NCBI RefSeq assembly: GCF_008807375.1
Contig: NZ_CP043311.1
Coordinates: 462,501-526,500 of the forward strand
Direction: 5' to 3'
From: Pseudomonas lalkuanensis
GTDB lineage: Bacteria > Pseudomonadota > Gammaproteobacteria > Pseudomonadales > Pseudomonadaceae
Length of the DNA: 64,000 nt
Shown here one piece after another: positions 1 through 9,680 of the stretch. How positions within the stretch are numbered: position 1 is the stretch's first letter; each line of letters opens with the position of its first letter. The translations under genes and the position numbers were made by a program. The notes beneath the pieces are model-generated. The model was not told where the DNA came from and ran no database searches. It worked only from the letters and a program-made list of their open reading frames with translations.

Positions 1-1056
1 GGCTGCGAGTTCGTCGACAAGGTCGAGCAGCTGGCCATCGACCGCGCCAAGCAGCTGTTCGGCGCCGACTACGCCAACGTCCAGCCGCACTCCGGCTCCC
101 AGGCCAACAGCGCCGTCTACCTGGCCCTGCTGAATGCCGGTGACACCATCCTCGGCATGAGCCTGGCCCACGGCGGCCACCTGACCCACGGCGCCAAGGT
201 GTCGTCCTCCGGCAAGCTCTATAACGCCGTGCAGTACGGCCTGGACACCGCCACCGGCCTGATCGACTACGACGAAGTCGAGCGCCTGGCCGTCGAGCAC
301 AAGCCGAAGATGATCGTCGCCGGCTTCTCCGCCTACTCCAAGACCCTCGACTTCCCGCGCTTCCGTGCCATCGCCGACAAGGTGGGGGCGCTGCTGTTCG
401 TCGACATGGCCCACGTCGCCGGCCTGGTCGCCGCTGGCCTGTACCCGAACCCGCTGCCCTACGCCGACGTGGTCACCACCACCACCCACAAGACCCTGCG
501 CGGTCCCCGTGGCGGCCTGATCCTGGCGCGCAAGAACGAAGAAATCGAGAAGAAGCTGAACGCCGCCGTCTTCCCCGGCGCCCAGGGCGGCCCGCTGATG
601 CACGTGATCGCCGCCAAGGCCGTGTGCTTCAAGGAAGCGCTGGAGCCCGGCTTCAAGGAGTACCAGGCCCAGGTGATCAAGAACGCCCAGGCCATGGCCG
701 GCGTATTCATCAAGCGCGGCTACGACGTGGTCTCCGGCGGCACCGACAACCACCTGTTCCTGGTCAGCCTGATCAAGCAGGGCAAGACCGGCAAGGAAGC
801 CGACGCCGCCCTCGGCCGCGCCGGCATCACCGTGAACAAGAACGCCGTGCCGAACGACCCGCAGTCGCCCTTCGTGACCTCGGGCGTGCGCATCGGCACC
901 CCGGCCATCACCAGCCGTGGCTTCAAGGAAGCCCAGAGCACCGAGCTGGCCGGCTGGATCTGCGACATCCTCGACCATCTCGGCGATGCCGACGTGGAAG
1001 CCCAGGTGGCCAAGCAGGTCGCCGGCCTCTGCGCCGACTTCCCCGTCTACCGCTAA
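1..1056 (+). CDS. glyA: Serine hydroxymethyltransferase, 5' end cut by window edge
   Basis: A PLP enzyme that interconverts serine and glycine while moving a C1 unit to or from tetrahydrofolate, in the cytosol. The frame is open from base 1, so the N-terminal part lies outside the window. The visible 351 residues include the PLP-lysine motif [16 protein letters not shown] and the usual family C-terminus. Sixteen bases separate its stop from soxB. In pseudomonads a glyA copy next to sox genes belongs to glycine betaine/sarcosine catabolism: it uses glycine and the 5,10-methylene-THF made by sarcosine oxidase. That role here is inferred from context. Confidence 0.96.
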   Translation, partial: GCEFVDKVEQLAIDRAKQLFGADYANVQPHSGSQANSAVYLALLNAGDTILGMSLAHGGHLTHGAKVSSSGKLYNAVQYGLDTATGLIDYDEVERLAVEHKPKMIVAGFSAYSKTLDFPRFRAIADKVGALLFVDMAHVAGLVAAGLYPNPLPYADVVTTTTHKTLRGPRGGLILARKNEEIEKKLNAAVFPGAQGGPLMHVIAAKAVCFKEALEPGFKEYQAQVIKNAQAMAGVFIKRGYDVVSGGTDNHLFLVSLIKQGKTGKEADAALGRAGITVNKNAVPNDPQSPFVTSGVRIGTPAITSRGFKEAQSTELAGWICDILDHLGDADVEAQVAKQVAGLCADFPVYR

Positions 1057-1071
1057 TCCAGGAGTCCGAAC

Positions 1072-2322
1072 ATGCAACGTTATTCCGGCTTCGGTCTGTT
1101 CAAGCACTCCCTGAGCCACCACGAGAACTGGCAACGCATGTGGCGCAACCCGACGCCGAAGCCGGTCTATGACGTGATCATCGTCGGTGGTGGCGGCCAC
1201 GGCCTGGCCACCGCCTACTACCTGGCCAAGGAATTCGGCGTGAAGAACGTCGCGGTGGTGGAGAAGGGCTGGCTGGGCGGCGGCAACACCGCGCGCAACA
1301 CCACCATCGTCCGCTCCAACTACCTGTGGGACGAGGCGGCGCAGCTGTACGAGCACGCCATGAAACTGTGGGAAGGCCTGTCCCAGGACCTGAACTACAA
1401 CGTGATGTTCTCCCAGCGTGGCGTCTACAACCTCTGCCACACCCTGCAGGACATGCGTGACTCGGCTCGCCGGGTCAACGCCAACCGCCTGAACGGCGTG
1501 GATGGCGAACTGCTGGATGCGCGCCAGGTAGCCGAGGAGATTCCCTTCCTCGACTGCAGCAAGAGCACCCGTTACCCGATCATGGGTTCCACCGTTCAGC
1601 GCCGTGGGGGCGTGGCCCGCCACGACGCCGTAGCCTGGGGCTACGCCCGTGCCGCCGACGCCCTGGGCGTCGACCTGCTGCAGAACACCGAAGTAATCGG
1701 TTTCCGCAAGCAGGATGGCGCGGTGATCGGTGTCGAAACCAATCGCGGCTTCATCGGCGCCAAGCGCGTTGGCGTGGTCACCGCCGGTAACTCCGGCCAC
1801 ATGGCCAAGCAGGCCGGTTTCCGTCTGCCGCTGGAATCCCACCCGCTGCAGGCCCTGGTGTCCGAACCGATCAAGCCGATCATCCACAGCGTGATCATGT
1901 CCAACGCCGTGCACGGCTACATCAGCCAGTCCGACAAGGGCGACCTGGTCATCGGTGCCGGTATCGACGGCTACAACGGCTACGGCCAGCGCGGCTCCTA
2001 CGGGACCATCGAGCACACCCTGCAAGCCATCGTGGAGATGTTCCCGATCCTCTCCCGCGTGCGCATGAACCGTCAGTGGGGCGGCATCGTGGATACCACC
2101 CCGGACGCCTGCCCGATCATCTCCAAGACCCCGGTGAAGAACCTGTTCTTCAACTGCGGCTGGGGCACTGGCGGCTTCAAGGCCACTCCGGGCTCGGGCC
2201 ACGTCTTCGCGGCGAGCCTGGCGCGTGGCGAGATGCACCCGCTGGCCAAGCCCTTCTCCATCGACCGTTTCCATACCGGCGCACTGATCGACGAGCACGG
2301 CGCCGCTGCCGTGGCTCACTAA
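1072..2322 (+). CDS. soxB: Sarcosine oxidase subunit beta
   Basis: The flavoprotein subunit of cytosolic heterotetrameric sarcosine oxidase, which demethylates sarcosine to glycine. The protein has 416 residues, the family length. An FAD-binding GGGGHGLA motif lies near residue 39 in a DAO-type fold. His184 in the motif ARHDAVAWG matches the histidine that carries covalent FMN in characterised beta subunits (family knowledge). An AGGAG ribosome site precedes ATG 1072. It is the first of four sox genes; soxD follows after 11 bases. Confidence 0.97.
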   Translation: MQRYSGFGLFKHSLSHHENWQRMWRNPTPKPVYDVIIVGGGGHGLATAYYLAKEFGVKNVAVVEKGWLGGGNTARNTTIVRSNYLWDEAAQLYEHAMKLWEGLSQDLNYNVMFSQRGVYNLCHTLQDMRDSARRVNANRLNGVDGELLDARQVAEEIPFLDCSKSTRYPIMGSTVQRRGGVARHDAVAWGYARAADALGVDLLQNTEVIGFRKQDGAVIGVETNRGFIGAKRVGVVTAGNSGHMAKQAGFRLPLESHPLQALVSEPIKPIIHSVIMSNAVHGYISQSDKGDLVIGAGIDGYNGYGQRGSYGTIEHTLQAIVEMFPILSRVRMNRQWGGIVDTTPDACPIISKTPVKNLFFNCGWGTGGFKATPGSGHVFAASLARGEMHPLAKPFSIDRFHTGALIDEHGAAAVAH

Positions 2323-2333
2323 GGAGAATCGCC

Positions 2334-2660
2334 ATGCTGCACATTTTCTGCCCCTACTGTGGCGAGCTGCGCTCCGAAGAGGAATTCCACGCCAAGGGCC
2401 AGGCGCACATCCCGCGCCCCCTGGATCCGAACGCCTGCACCGACGAGGAGTGGGGCGACTACATCTTCTTCCGCGACAACCCGCGCGGCATCCACCACGA
2501 GCTGTGGGTGCACTCCGCCGGCTGCCGCAAGTATTTCAACGCCACGCGCCACACCGTGAGCTACGAAATCCTTGAAACCTACAAGATCGGTGAGAAACCC
2601 ACTGTCACCGAGGCCAACGTCGGCGAGAAGAAAGCCGCGACCGCAGGAGTAACGGCATGA
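2334..2660 (+). CDS. soxD: Sarcosine oxidase subunit delta
   Basis: The small zinc-binding subunit of heterotetrameric sarcosine oxidase, 108 residues. The N-terminus has FCPYCGE and a nearby His, and a further Cys lies in AGCRKYFN; these are the family's zinc ligands. AAGGAGA precedes ATG 2334. The gene overlaps soxA by four bases (ATGA at 2657-2660), which suggests translational coupling. Confidence 0.96.
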   Translation: MLHIFCPYCGELRSEEEFHAKGQAHIPRPLDPNACTDEEWGDYIFFRDNPRGIHHELWVHSAGCRKYFNATRHTVSYEILETYKIGEKPTVTEANVGEKKAATAGVTA

Positions 2661-5600
2661 GCCAGGTCAACCGTCTTCCCAAGGGTGGCCGCGTCGATCG
2701 CAGCCAATCGCTGACCTTCACCTTCAACGGCGAGAACTATCAGGGCTATGCCGGCGACACCCTGGCCGCGGCCCTGCTGGCCAACGGCGTCGACATCGTT
2801 GGCCGCAGCTTCAAGTACTCCCGTCCGCGCGGCATCGTCGCCGCTGGTGCGGAAGAGCCCAACGCCGTGCTGCAGATCGGTTCCACCGAAGCCTCCCAGG
2901 TGCCCAACGTGCGTGCCACCCAGCAGGCGCTGTACGCGGGCCTGGTGGCCAACAGCACCAACGGCTGGCCGAACGTGAAAAACGATGTCATGGGCATCCT
3001 CGGCAAGGTCGGCGGCGGCATGATGCCGCCCGGGTTCTACTACAAGACCTTCATGTATCCGCAGAACCTGTGGCTGACCTACGAGAAGTACATCCGCAAG
3101 GCCGCCGGCCTCGGTCGTGCCCCCCTGGAAGTCGACCCGGACATCTACGACCACATGAACCAGTACTGCGACGTACTGGTGGTCGGCGCCGGCCCTGCCG
3201 GTATCGCCGCTGCCCTGGCCGCCGGCCGTAGCGGCGCCCGTGTGATCCTCGCCGACGAGCAGGAAGAGTTCGGTGGCAGCCTGCTGGATACCCGCGAGAC
3301 CCTGGACGGCAAGCCTGCTGCCGAGTGGGTGGCCAAGGCCATCGCCGAGCTGGAGAAACTGCCGGAAGTGACCCTGCTGCCGCGCTCCACCGTGAACGGC
3401 TATCACGACCACAATTTCCTCACCATCCACCAGCGCCTGACCGACCACCTGGGCGAAGTTGCGCCCCATGGCCAGGCCCGTCACCGCGTCCATCGCGTCC
3501 GCGCCAAGCGCGTGGTGCTGGCCGCCGGCGCCCACGAGCGTCCGCTGGTGTATTCGAACAACGACGTGCCGGGCAACATGCTCGCCGGCGCCGTCTCCAC
3601 CTACGTGAACCGCTACGGCGTGGCGCCGGGTCGCCAGCTGGTGCTGTCCACCAACAACGATTACGCCTACCGCGTGGTGCTGGACTGGCTGGACGCCGGC
3701 CAGAAAGTAGTGGCTGTGGCCGATGCCCGCAGCAACCCGCGTGGTGCCTGGGTGGAAGAGGCCCGCGCCCGTGGCGTGCGCATCCTCACCGGCAGCGCCG
3801 TGGTCGAGGCCCGTGGCAGCAAGCGCGTCACTGGCGCCCGCATCTGCGCCATCGACCTGAAGAGCCACAAGGTCACCAGCCCCGGCGAAGTGGTGGATTG
3901 CGACCTGATCGTCAGCTCCGGCGGCTACAGCCCGGTGGTGCACCTGGCGTCCCACCTGGGCGGCAAGCCGATCTGGCGTGAAGACATCCTTGCCTTCGTG
4001 CCCGGCGAAGGCTTCCAGAAGCGCATCTGCGCCGGTGCCGTGAATGGCGTGTTCGGTCTGGGCGACGCCCTGGCCGACGGTTTCGAGGCGGGCGCCAAGG
4101 CCGCTGCAGAAGCCGGCTTCAAGAAGGTCGAAGGCACCCTGCCGAAGACCGAGAAGCGCAAGGAAGAAGCCTCGGTGGCGCTGTTCCAGGTGCCCCACGA
4201 CAAGTCCACTTCCCGTGCGCCGAAGCAGTTCGTCGACCTGCAGAACGACGTCACTTCCGCCGGTATCGAGCTGGCCACCCGCGAGGGCTTCGAGTCGGTC
4301 GAGCACGTCAAGCGCTACACCGCGCTGGGCTTCGGTACCGACCAGGGCAAGCTGGGCAACATCAACGGCCTGGCCATCGCCGCCCGTTCGATGGGTATCA
4401 GCATCTCCGAGATGGGCACCACCATGTTCCGCCCGAACTACACCCCGGTGACCTTCGGCGCCGTGGCGGGCCGTCACTGCGGCCACCTGTTCGAGCCCAA
4501 GCGCTACACCGCCATGCACCGCTGGCACCTGGAGCAGGGCGCGGAATTCGAGGACGTCGGCCAGTGGAAGCGCCCGTGGTACTTCCCCAAGCGCGGCGAA
4601 GACATGCATGCCGCCGTGGCCCGCGAATGCAAGGCCGTGCGTGACAGCGTGGGCATCCTCGACGCCTCGACCCTCGGCAAGATCGACATCCAGGGCCCGG
4701 ATGCGCGCGAGTTCCTCAACCGCGTCTACTCCAACGCCTGGACCAAGCTGGACGTGGGCAAGGCCCGCTACGGCCTGATGTGCAAGGAAGACGGCATGGT
4801 CTTCGACGACGGCGTGACCGCCTGCGTCGGCGAGAACCACTTCATCATGACCACCACCACCGGCGGTGCCGCCCGGGTGATGGAATGGCTGGAGATCTAC
4901 CACCAGACCGAATGGCCGGAGCTGAAGGTGTACTTCACCTCGGTCACCGACCACTGGGCCACCATGACCCTGTCCGGCCCCAACAGCCGCAAGCTGCTGG
5001 CCGAGGTCACCGACATCGACCTGGACAAGGACGCCTTCCCCTTCATGACCTGGAAGGAAGGCCTGGTGGGTGGCGTACCGGCTCGCGTGTTCCGGATCTC
5101 CTTCACCGGTGAGCTTTCCTACGAAGTGAACGTGCAGGCCGACTACGCCCTGGGCGTGTGGGAGAAGGTCGTCGAGGCCGGCAAGAAGTACAACCTGACC
5201 CCGTACGGCACCGAAACCATGCACGTACTGCGGGCCGAGAAGGGCTTCATCATCGTCGGTCAGGACACCGACGGCTCGGTGACCCCGGACGACCTGAACA
5301 TGGGCTGGTGCGTCGGCCGCAACAAGGCCTTCTCCTGGATCGGCTGGCGCGGCATGAACCGCGAAGACTGCCTGCGTGAAGACCGCAAGCAACTGGTGGG
5401 CCTGAAACCCATCGACCCGAACAAGGTGCTGCCGGAAGGCGCCCAGCTGGTGTTCGATCCGAAGCAGTCCATCCCGATGAAGATGGTCGGCCACGTCACC
5501 TCCAGCTACATGAGCGCGACCATGGGGTATTCCTTCGCCATGGCGGTGGTCAAGGGCGGCTTGAAGCGCATGGGTGAGCGTGTGTTCGCACCGCTGGCCG

Positions 5601-5674
5601 ATGGCAGCGTGATCGAAGCCGAAATCTGCAGCTCCGTGTTCTATGACCCGAAAGGGGATCGCCAGAATGTCTAA
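2657..5674 (+). CDS. soxA: Sarcosine oxidase subunit alpha
   Basis: The largest subunit of sarcosine oxidase, 1005 residues as expected. Domains in order are an N-terminal 2Fe2S-ferredoxin-like fold (about residues 14-75) and an NAD(P)-binding dinucleotide fold with VVGAGPAGIAAAL near residue 175. A C-terminal aminomethyltransferase (GcvT-like) half from about residue 600 receives the methyl-derived carbon and makes 5,10-methylene-THF (family knowledge). It overlaps both soxD upstream and soxG downstream. A very long open frame on the opposite strand is only its shadow. Confidence 0.97.
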   Translation: MSQVNRLPKGGRVDRSQSLTFTFNGENYQGYAGDTLAAALLANGVDIVGRSFKYSRPRGIVAAGAEEPNAVLQIGSTEASQVPNVRATQQALYAGLVANSTNGWPNVKNDVMGILGKVGGGMMPPGFYYKTFMYPQNLWLTYEKYIRKAAGLGRAPLEVDPDIYDHMNQYCDVLVVGAGPAGIAAALAAGRSGARVILADEQEEFGGSLLDTRETLDGKPAAEWVAKAIAELEKLPEVTLLPRSTVNGYHDHNFLTIHQRLTDHLGEVAPHGQARHRVHRVRAKRVVLAAGAHERPLVYSNNDVPGNMLAGAVSTYVNRYGVAPGRQLVLSTNNDYAYRVVLDWLDAGQKVVAVADARSNPRGAWVEEARARGVRILTGSAVVEARGSKRVTGARICAIDLKSHKVTSPGEVVDCDLIVSSGGYSPVVHLASHLGGKPIWREDILAFVPGEGFQKRICAGAVNGVFGLGDALADGFEAGAKAAAEAGFKKVEGTLPKTEKRKEEASVALFQVPHDKSTSRAPKQFVDLQNDVTSAGIELATREGFESVEHVKRYTALGFGTDQGKLGNINGLAIAARSMGISISEMGTTMFRPNYTPVTFGAVAGRHCGHLFEPKRYTAMHRWHLEQGAEFEDVGQWKRPWYFPKRGEDMHAAVARECKAVRDSVGILDASTLGKIDIQGPDAREFLNRVYSNAWTKLDVGKARYGLMCKEDGMVFDDGVTACVGENHFIMTTTTGGAARVMEWLEIYHQTEWPELKVYFTSVTDHWATMTLSGPNSRKLLAEVTDIDLDKDAFPFMTWKEGLVGGVPARVFRISFTGELSYEVNVQADYALGVWEKVVEAGKKYNLTPYGTETMHVLRAEKGFIIVGQDTDGSVTPDDLNMGWCVGRNKAFSWIGWRGMNREDCLREDRKQLVGLKPIDPNKVLPEGAQLVFDPKQSIPMKMVGHVTSSYMSATMGYSFAMAVVKGGLKRMGERVFAPLADGSVIEAEICSSVFYDPKGDRQNV

Positions 5675-6296
5675 CGTGAACGTCTACAAACAGCGCCCTG
5701 ATGCCGCCCATGCCGAGTCGCCGCTGTACCACGCCGGCCTCGACGAGCTGGCGCGCAAGGGCAAGAGCAGCGCAGGCGTGGTCCTGCGCGAGAAGAAGCT
5801 CCTCGGCCACCTGGTGATCCGTGGTGACGCCAAGGACCCGGCCTTCTCCGGCGGCGTGCACAGCGCCCTCGGCCTGGAGCTGCCGGTGGCCCTGACCCTG
5901 GTGGCCAACGGCGATACCTCGCTGCAGTGGCTGGGCCCGGATGAGTGGCTGCTGATCGTGCCGAGCGGCCAGGAGTTCGAGACCGAACAGCGCCTGCGCA
6001 AGGCGCTGGATGGCCAGCACATCTCCGTGGTCAACGTCAGCGGCGGCCAGACCCTGGTCGAGCTCTCCGGACCCCACGTCCGCGACGTGCTGATGAAGTC
6101 CACGCCGTACGACGTGCACCCCAGCAACTTCCCGGTGGGCAAGGCCGTCGGTACCACCTTCGGCAAGGCCGGCGCGGTGATCCGCCACACCGGCGAAGAC
6201 ACCTGGGAACTGCTGATCCGCCGCAGCTTCTCCGACTACATCTGGCTGTGGCTGCAGGACGCCAGCGCGGAGTACGGGCTGGCGGTCAAAGCCTGA
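5667..6296 (+). CDS. soxG: Sarcosine oxidase subunit gamma
   Basis: The fourth subunit of sarcosine oxidase, 209 residues, related to the folate-binding GcvT fold. ATG 5667 (MSNVNVYKQ) was preferred to an in-frame start eight codons upstream. It gives the usual length and sits behind a GGGGATC ribosome-site-like stretch. It overlaps the soxA stop by eight bases, so all four sox genes are coupled. GEDTWELLIRRSFSDYIW near the C-terminus is typical of SoxG. Confidence 0.95.
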   Translation: MSNVNVYKQRPDAAHAESPLYHAGLDELARKGKSSAGVVLREKKLLGHLVIRGDAKDPAFSGGVHSALGLELPVALTLVANGDTSLQWLGPDEWLLIVPSGQEFETEQRLRKALDGQHISVVNVSGGQTLVELSGPHVRDVLMKSTPYDVHPSNFPVGKAVGTTFGKAGAVIRHTGEDTWELLIRRSFSDYIWLWLQDASAEYGLAVKA

Positions 6297-6302
6297 CCCG
6301 CA

Positions 6303-6398
6303 CGGGGCTCTTCTTGGGTTGGTGCCGAGCGGAGCCCCGGATGGACTTCAGGGAGCGCTGCGCGCTCCTTGTTGGGTTTCGCAAGCTCAGCACCAACC
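6303..6398. repeat. Intergenic inverted repeat between soxG and purU
   Basis: Outer arms GGTTGGTGCCGAGC (6317-6330) and GCTCAGCACCAACC (6385-6398) are complementary with one mismatch. A smaller hairpin, CGGGGCTC (6303-6310) with GAGCCCCG (6332-6339), overlaps the left part. A related element (TTGGGCTTCGC ... CACCAACCTGCG) lies at 26651-26730. This looks like a dispersed Pseudomonas intergenic repeat; any effect on sox-purU transcription is unknown. Confidence 0.7.
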
Positions 6399-6425
6399 TA
6401 CGTTGTCGCGCCGTTGGAGATCGAG

Positions 6426-7289
6426 ATGAGCCGCACCCCCGATACCTGGATTCTCACCACCCAATGCCCGAGCGTGCTCGGTACCGTGGATGCGGTGACG
6501 CGCTTTCTCTTCGAGCAGCGCTGCTACGTCACCGAGCACCATTCGTTCGATGACCGGCTGTCTTCGCGCTTCTTCATCCGTGTCGAATTCCGCCAGCCGG
6601 ATGGCTTCGACGAACAGGCCTTCCGGGCTGGCCTGGACGAGCGCCTGGCGCCCTTCGACATGCAGGTGGAGCTGACCCCGCCGGGCTACCGCGCCAAGGT
6701 GGTGATTATGGTGTCCAAGGCCGACCACTGCCTGAACGACCTGCTCTACCGCCAGCGCATCGGCCAACTGGAAATGGACGTGGTGGCCGTGGTTTCCAAC
6801 CATCCGGACCTTGAGCCCCTTGCCCGCTGGCACGGGATTCCCTACCACCACTTCCCCCTCGATCCCAACGACAAGCCGGCCCAGGAACGCCGCGTGATGC
6901 AGGTGATCGAGCAGACCGGTGCCGAACTGGTGGTCCTCGCCCGCTACATGCAGGTGCTCTCGCCCGAGCTGTGCAAGAAGCTCGATGGCTGGGCGATCAA
7001 CATCCACCACTCGCTGCTGCCCGGCTTCAAGGGGGCCAAGCCCTACCACCAGGCCTACCAGAAGGGCGTGAAGCTGGTGGGGGCGACGGCGCATTACATC
7101 AATAACGACCTCGACGAAGGTCCGATCATCACCCAGGGCGTCGAGCCGGTGGACCACGCCCACTATCCCGAAGACCTGGTCGCCAAGGGCCGCGACATCG
7201 AGTGCCTGACCCTGGCCAAGGCCGTCGGCTATCACATCGAGCGGCGCGTTTTCCTCAACGCCAACCGCACGGTGGTGCTCAACGCCTGA
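6426..7289 (+). CDS. purU: Formyltetrahydrofolate deformylase
   Basis: Hydrolyses 10-formyl-THF to formate and THF. The 287-residue protein has an N-terminal ACT domain (about 8-85) and a C-terminal formyl-hydrolase domain. The catalytic region is intact: INIHHSLLPGFKG and the Asp in NNDLDEGPII. The ATG at 6426 (MSRTPDTW) was chosen over an upstream in-frame start because it gives the normal N-terminus. Placed after soxBDAG, it probably releases C1 units made from sarcosine, with FdhA taking formaldehyde; this is inferred from context. Confidence 0.95.
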   Translation: MSRTPDTWILTTQCPSVLGTVDAVTRFLFEQRCYVTEHHSFDDRLSSRFFIRVEFRQPDGFDEQAFRAGLDERLAPFDMQVELTPPGYRAKVVIMVSKADHCLNDLLYRQRIGQLEMDVVAVVSNHPDLEPLARWHGIPYHHFPLDPNDKPAQERRVMQVIEQTGAELVVLARYMQVLSPELCKKLDGWAINIHHSLLPGFKGAKPYHQAYQKGVKLVGATAHYINNDLDEGPIITQGVEPVDHAHYPEDLVAKGRDIECLTLAKAVGYHIERRVFLNANRTVVLNA

Positions 7290-7297
7290 ACCCCCGA

Positions 7298-7346
7298 GGG
7301 TGCGCCGTGCGCACCTTCCGGACCCATTGGTGCGCACGGCGCACCC
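7298..7346. repeat. Perfect 18-bp inverted repeat after purU
   Basis: Arms GGGTGCGCCGTGCGCACC (7298-7315) and its exact complement (7329-7346) flank a 13-base loop and are followed by AATTTT. It could act as a terminator for purU. A very similar hairpin at 53503-53564 shows that it belongs to a dispersed repeat family. Confidence 0.8.
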
Positions 7347-7472
7347 AATTTTCACGGAAGCCGCACTGCCAGGTTCCACCAGCGGCTCCCGGCAACAGAT
7401 GCAAGCTCCAGTGCAAGGCCGCGTGGCCAGTAGCCGCGCCTTTGTGTTCACAACAACAACGGAGAATTACGC

Positions 7473-8672
7473 ATGTCTGGTAATCGTGGTGTCGTTTATC
7501 TCGGTGCGGGCAAAGTCGAAGTGCAGAAGATCGACTACCCGAAGATGCAGGACCCTCGCGGCAAGAAGATCGAACACGGGGTGATCCTGAAGGTGGTCTC
7601 CACCAACATCTGCGGCTCGGACCAGCACATGGTGCGTGGCCGTACCACCGCGCAGGTCGGCCTGGTGCTCGGCCACGAGATCACCGGTGAGGTGATCGAG
7701 AAAGGCCGTGACGTGGAAAACCTGCAGATCGGCGACCTGGTATCCGTACCGTTCAACGTGGCCTGCGGCCGCTGCCGTTCCTGCAAGGAAATGCACACCG
7801 GCGTGTGCCTGACCGTCAACCCGGCCCGTGCCGGCGGCGCCTACGGCTATGTCGACATGGGCGACTGGACCGGCGGCCAGGCCGAGTACGTGCTCGTTCC
7901 TTACGCTGACTTCAACCTGCTCAAGCTGCCGGAGCGCGACAAGGCCATGGAGAAGATCCGTGACCTGACCTGCCTCTCCGACATCCTGCCCACCGGCTAC
8001 CACGGCGCGGTCACCGCTGGTGTGGGCCCGGGCAGCACCGTGTACGTTGCCGGCGCAGGTCCCGTCGGCCTCGCCGCCGCCGCCTCCGCCCGCCTGCTGG
8101 GTGCTGCCGTGGTCATCGTCGGCGACCTCAACCCCGCCCGCCTGGCCCACGCCAAGGCGCAGGGCTTCGAGATTGCCGACCTGTCGCTGGACACCCCGCT
8201 GCACGAGCAGATCGCCGCGCTGCTGGGCGAGCCGGAAGTGGACTGCGCCGTCGACGCAGTGGGCTTCGAAGCGCGCGGCCACGGCCATGAAGGCGCCAAG
8301 CACGAAGCTCCGGCCACCGTGCTCAACTCGCTGATGCAGGTCACCCGCGTGGCCGGCAAGATCGGTATCCCCGGCCTCTACGTCACCGAAGATCCGGGCG
8401 CGGTGGATGCCGCCGCCAAGATCGGCAGCCTGAGCATCCGCTTCGGCCTCGGCTGGGCGAAATCCCACAGCTTCCACACCGGCCAGACCCCGGTGATGAA
8501 GTACAACCGCGCACTCATGCAGGCGATCATGTGGGACCGCATCAACATCGCCGAAGTGGTGGGCGTGCAGGTCATCAGCCTGGACGACGCACCGCGTGGC
8601 TATGGCGAGTTCGATGCCGGCGTACCGAAGAAATTCGTCATCGACCCGCACAAGACCTTCAGCGCGGCCTGA
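7473..8672 (+). CDS. fdhA: Glutathione-independent formaldehyde dehydrogenase
   Basis: A zinc- and NAD-dependent dehydrogenase that oxidises formaldehyde to formate, 399 residues, full length. Catalytic-zinc Cys lies in NICGSDQHM, followed by a GHE motif. Structural-zinc cysteines lie in ACGRCRSCKEMHTGVC, and the cofactor fold has VAGAGPVGLAAAA. A good ribosome site (GGAG) precedes ATG 7473. With glyA, sox and purU it completes disposal of the methyl carbon of sarcosine. A strong terminator follows at 8725. Confidence 0.96.
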   Translation: MSGNRGVVYLGAGKVEVQKIDYPKMQDPRGKKIEHGVILKVVSTNICGSDQHMVRGRTTAQVGLVLGHEITGEVIEKGRDVENLQIGDLVSVPFNVACGRCRSCKEMHTGVCLTVNPARAGGAYGYVDMGDWTGGQAEYVLVPYADFNLLKLPERDKAMEKIRDLTCLSDILPTGYHGAVTAGVGPGSTVYVAGAGPVGLAAAASARLLGAAVVIVGDLNPARLAHAKAQGFEIADLSLDTPLHEQIAALLGEPEVDCAVDAVGFEARGHGHEGAKHEAPATVLNSLMQVTRVAGKIGIPGLYVTEDPGAVDAAAKIGSLSIRFGLGWAKSHSFHTGQTPVMKYNRALMQAIMWDRINIAEVVGVQVISLDDAPRGYGEFDAGVPKKFVIDPHKTFSAA

Positions 8673-9025
8673 TCGACTGCAAGACCCCGACGCCGTGATG
8701 TGACAGCCGTGGCGTCTGTCCCTCAAGGGACCCTTCGGGGTCCCTTTTTTTCTCCCCTCTCCCGCTGGGGTGAAGGGGAACGCTTTGTTGGCACCGCCCC
8801 CTGTTCCCCTGAACGCCAGATTGCGGAGCAATCCGGCCGCGGCGCTGAGCGGGGGCCGGCGGTGAGGGGGCGGATCGCACGTGCGGATTTCTGTCCCACA
8901 GGATTTGCCAACCAGCCGACAAAATGCCGGGAACACCGCCGCCTTCGCCGCAGTCAGATGGTCGAGTTTGCGCTCACCAGCCGGTACGCAGTGTTCCGGC
9001 GCGGATTCTTCGTCGAGGTCGACCT
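8673..9025. other. Non-coding interval fdhA to DUF2780 gene
   Basis: Holds the fdhA terminator (8725-8750) and a C/G-rich stretch at 8753-8830 with AAGGGGAAC/GTTCCCCT inverted arms. Open frames here lack coding character. I see no confident promoter. Confidence 0.5.
8725..8750 (+). terminator. Rho-independent terminator of fdhA
   Basis: Stem GGGACCC (8727-8733) with GGGTCCC (8738-8744), tetraloop TTCG, extended by AA/TT, then a run of T. It closes the sox-purU-fdhA block. Confidence 0.93.
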
Positions 9026-9658
9026 ATGCATATTCCCCGAAGCCTGACCCTGGCCGCCTTGCTCAGCCTGGCCGCCAGCCCGGTATTCGCCGTTTCCCTG
9101 GGCGATGTCGTCGCCGCCGCTGCCACGAGCGGCCATCAGGAACAGGCGCCGGGTATCGCACCTGCGGAATCGGCGGCCTTGCTGGGGCAGTTGGGTAACC
9201 AGTTGGACGTCACGCCGGAACAGGCCCTGGGCGGCCTCACCGCGTTGTTCGGCCTGGCGCGCAACAACCTGCCGGCCGATCAGTTCGCCCAACTGGACCA
9301 GGCGGTGCCGGGCGTGGGCATGCTCACCGATCCCAATACCCAGGGTCTGCTCAGCAGTATCGGCGGCCTGCTCGGCCAGCAGCCGGGCAACGCGCTGGGC
9401 GGTCAGCCTGGCGTGCTCGCCGGGCAGCAGATGAACAATATGACGGACGTGAGCCAGGCCTTTGGTTCGCTGGGGATGGATAGCGGCCTGATCGGCCAGT
9501 TCGCCCCGCTGATCCTGTCCTTCCTCGGCCAGCAGGGGCTGGCTGAATCCCTGCTGCAGAACCTCGGCAACCTGTGGAAGTGGACGACACCGCAAGTGCC
9601 CGCCACGCCGGCCGTTCCGGCCGGGCAGGCAGTACCGGTGAACGGTCTGTCGACCTGA
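9026..9658 (+). CDS. DUF2780-type secreted protein
   Basis: A 210-residue protein with a signal peptide, MHIPRSLTLAALLSLAASPV followed by FA (cleavage after about residue 22). The mature part is rich in Leu, Gly and Gln, with several LLGQ(L/Q) stretches. The second half resembles the DUF2780/VcgC-VcgE family of helical periplasmic proteins. Start ATG 9026 was chosen because it begins the signal peptide; a longer frame upstream has no such feature. Function is unknown, and no operon partner is evident because the next gene is on the other strand. Confidence 0.75.
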   Translation: MHIPRSLTLAALLSLAASPVFAVSLGDVVAAAATSGHQEQAPGIAPAESAALLGQLGNQLDVTPEQALGGLTALFGLARNNLPADQFAQLDQAVPGVGMLTDPNTQGLLSSIGGLLGQQPGNALGGQPGVLAGQQMNNMTDVSQAFGSLGMDSGLIGQFAPLILSFLGQQGLAESLLQNLGNLWKWTTPQVPATPAVPAGQAVPVNGLST

Positions 9659-9680
9659 GCCGCGAGGGTAGGCCGCGCGC

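Noticed and set aside
2579..5494. Open frame of 971 codons on the minus strand opposite soxA
   Set aside because: It is the shadow of a highly GC-biased gene. The plus-strand frame has full-length SoxA domains, while the minus reading is His/Gly/Val-rich without recognisable motifs.
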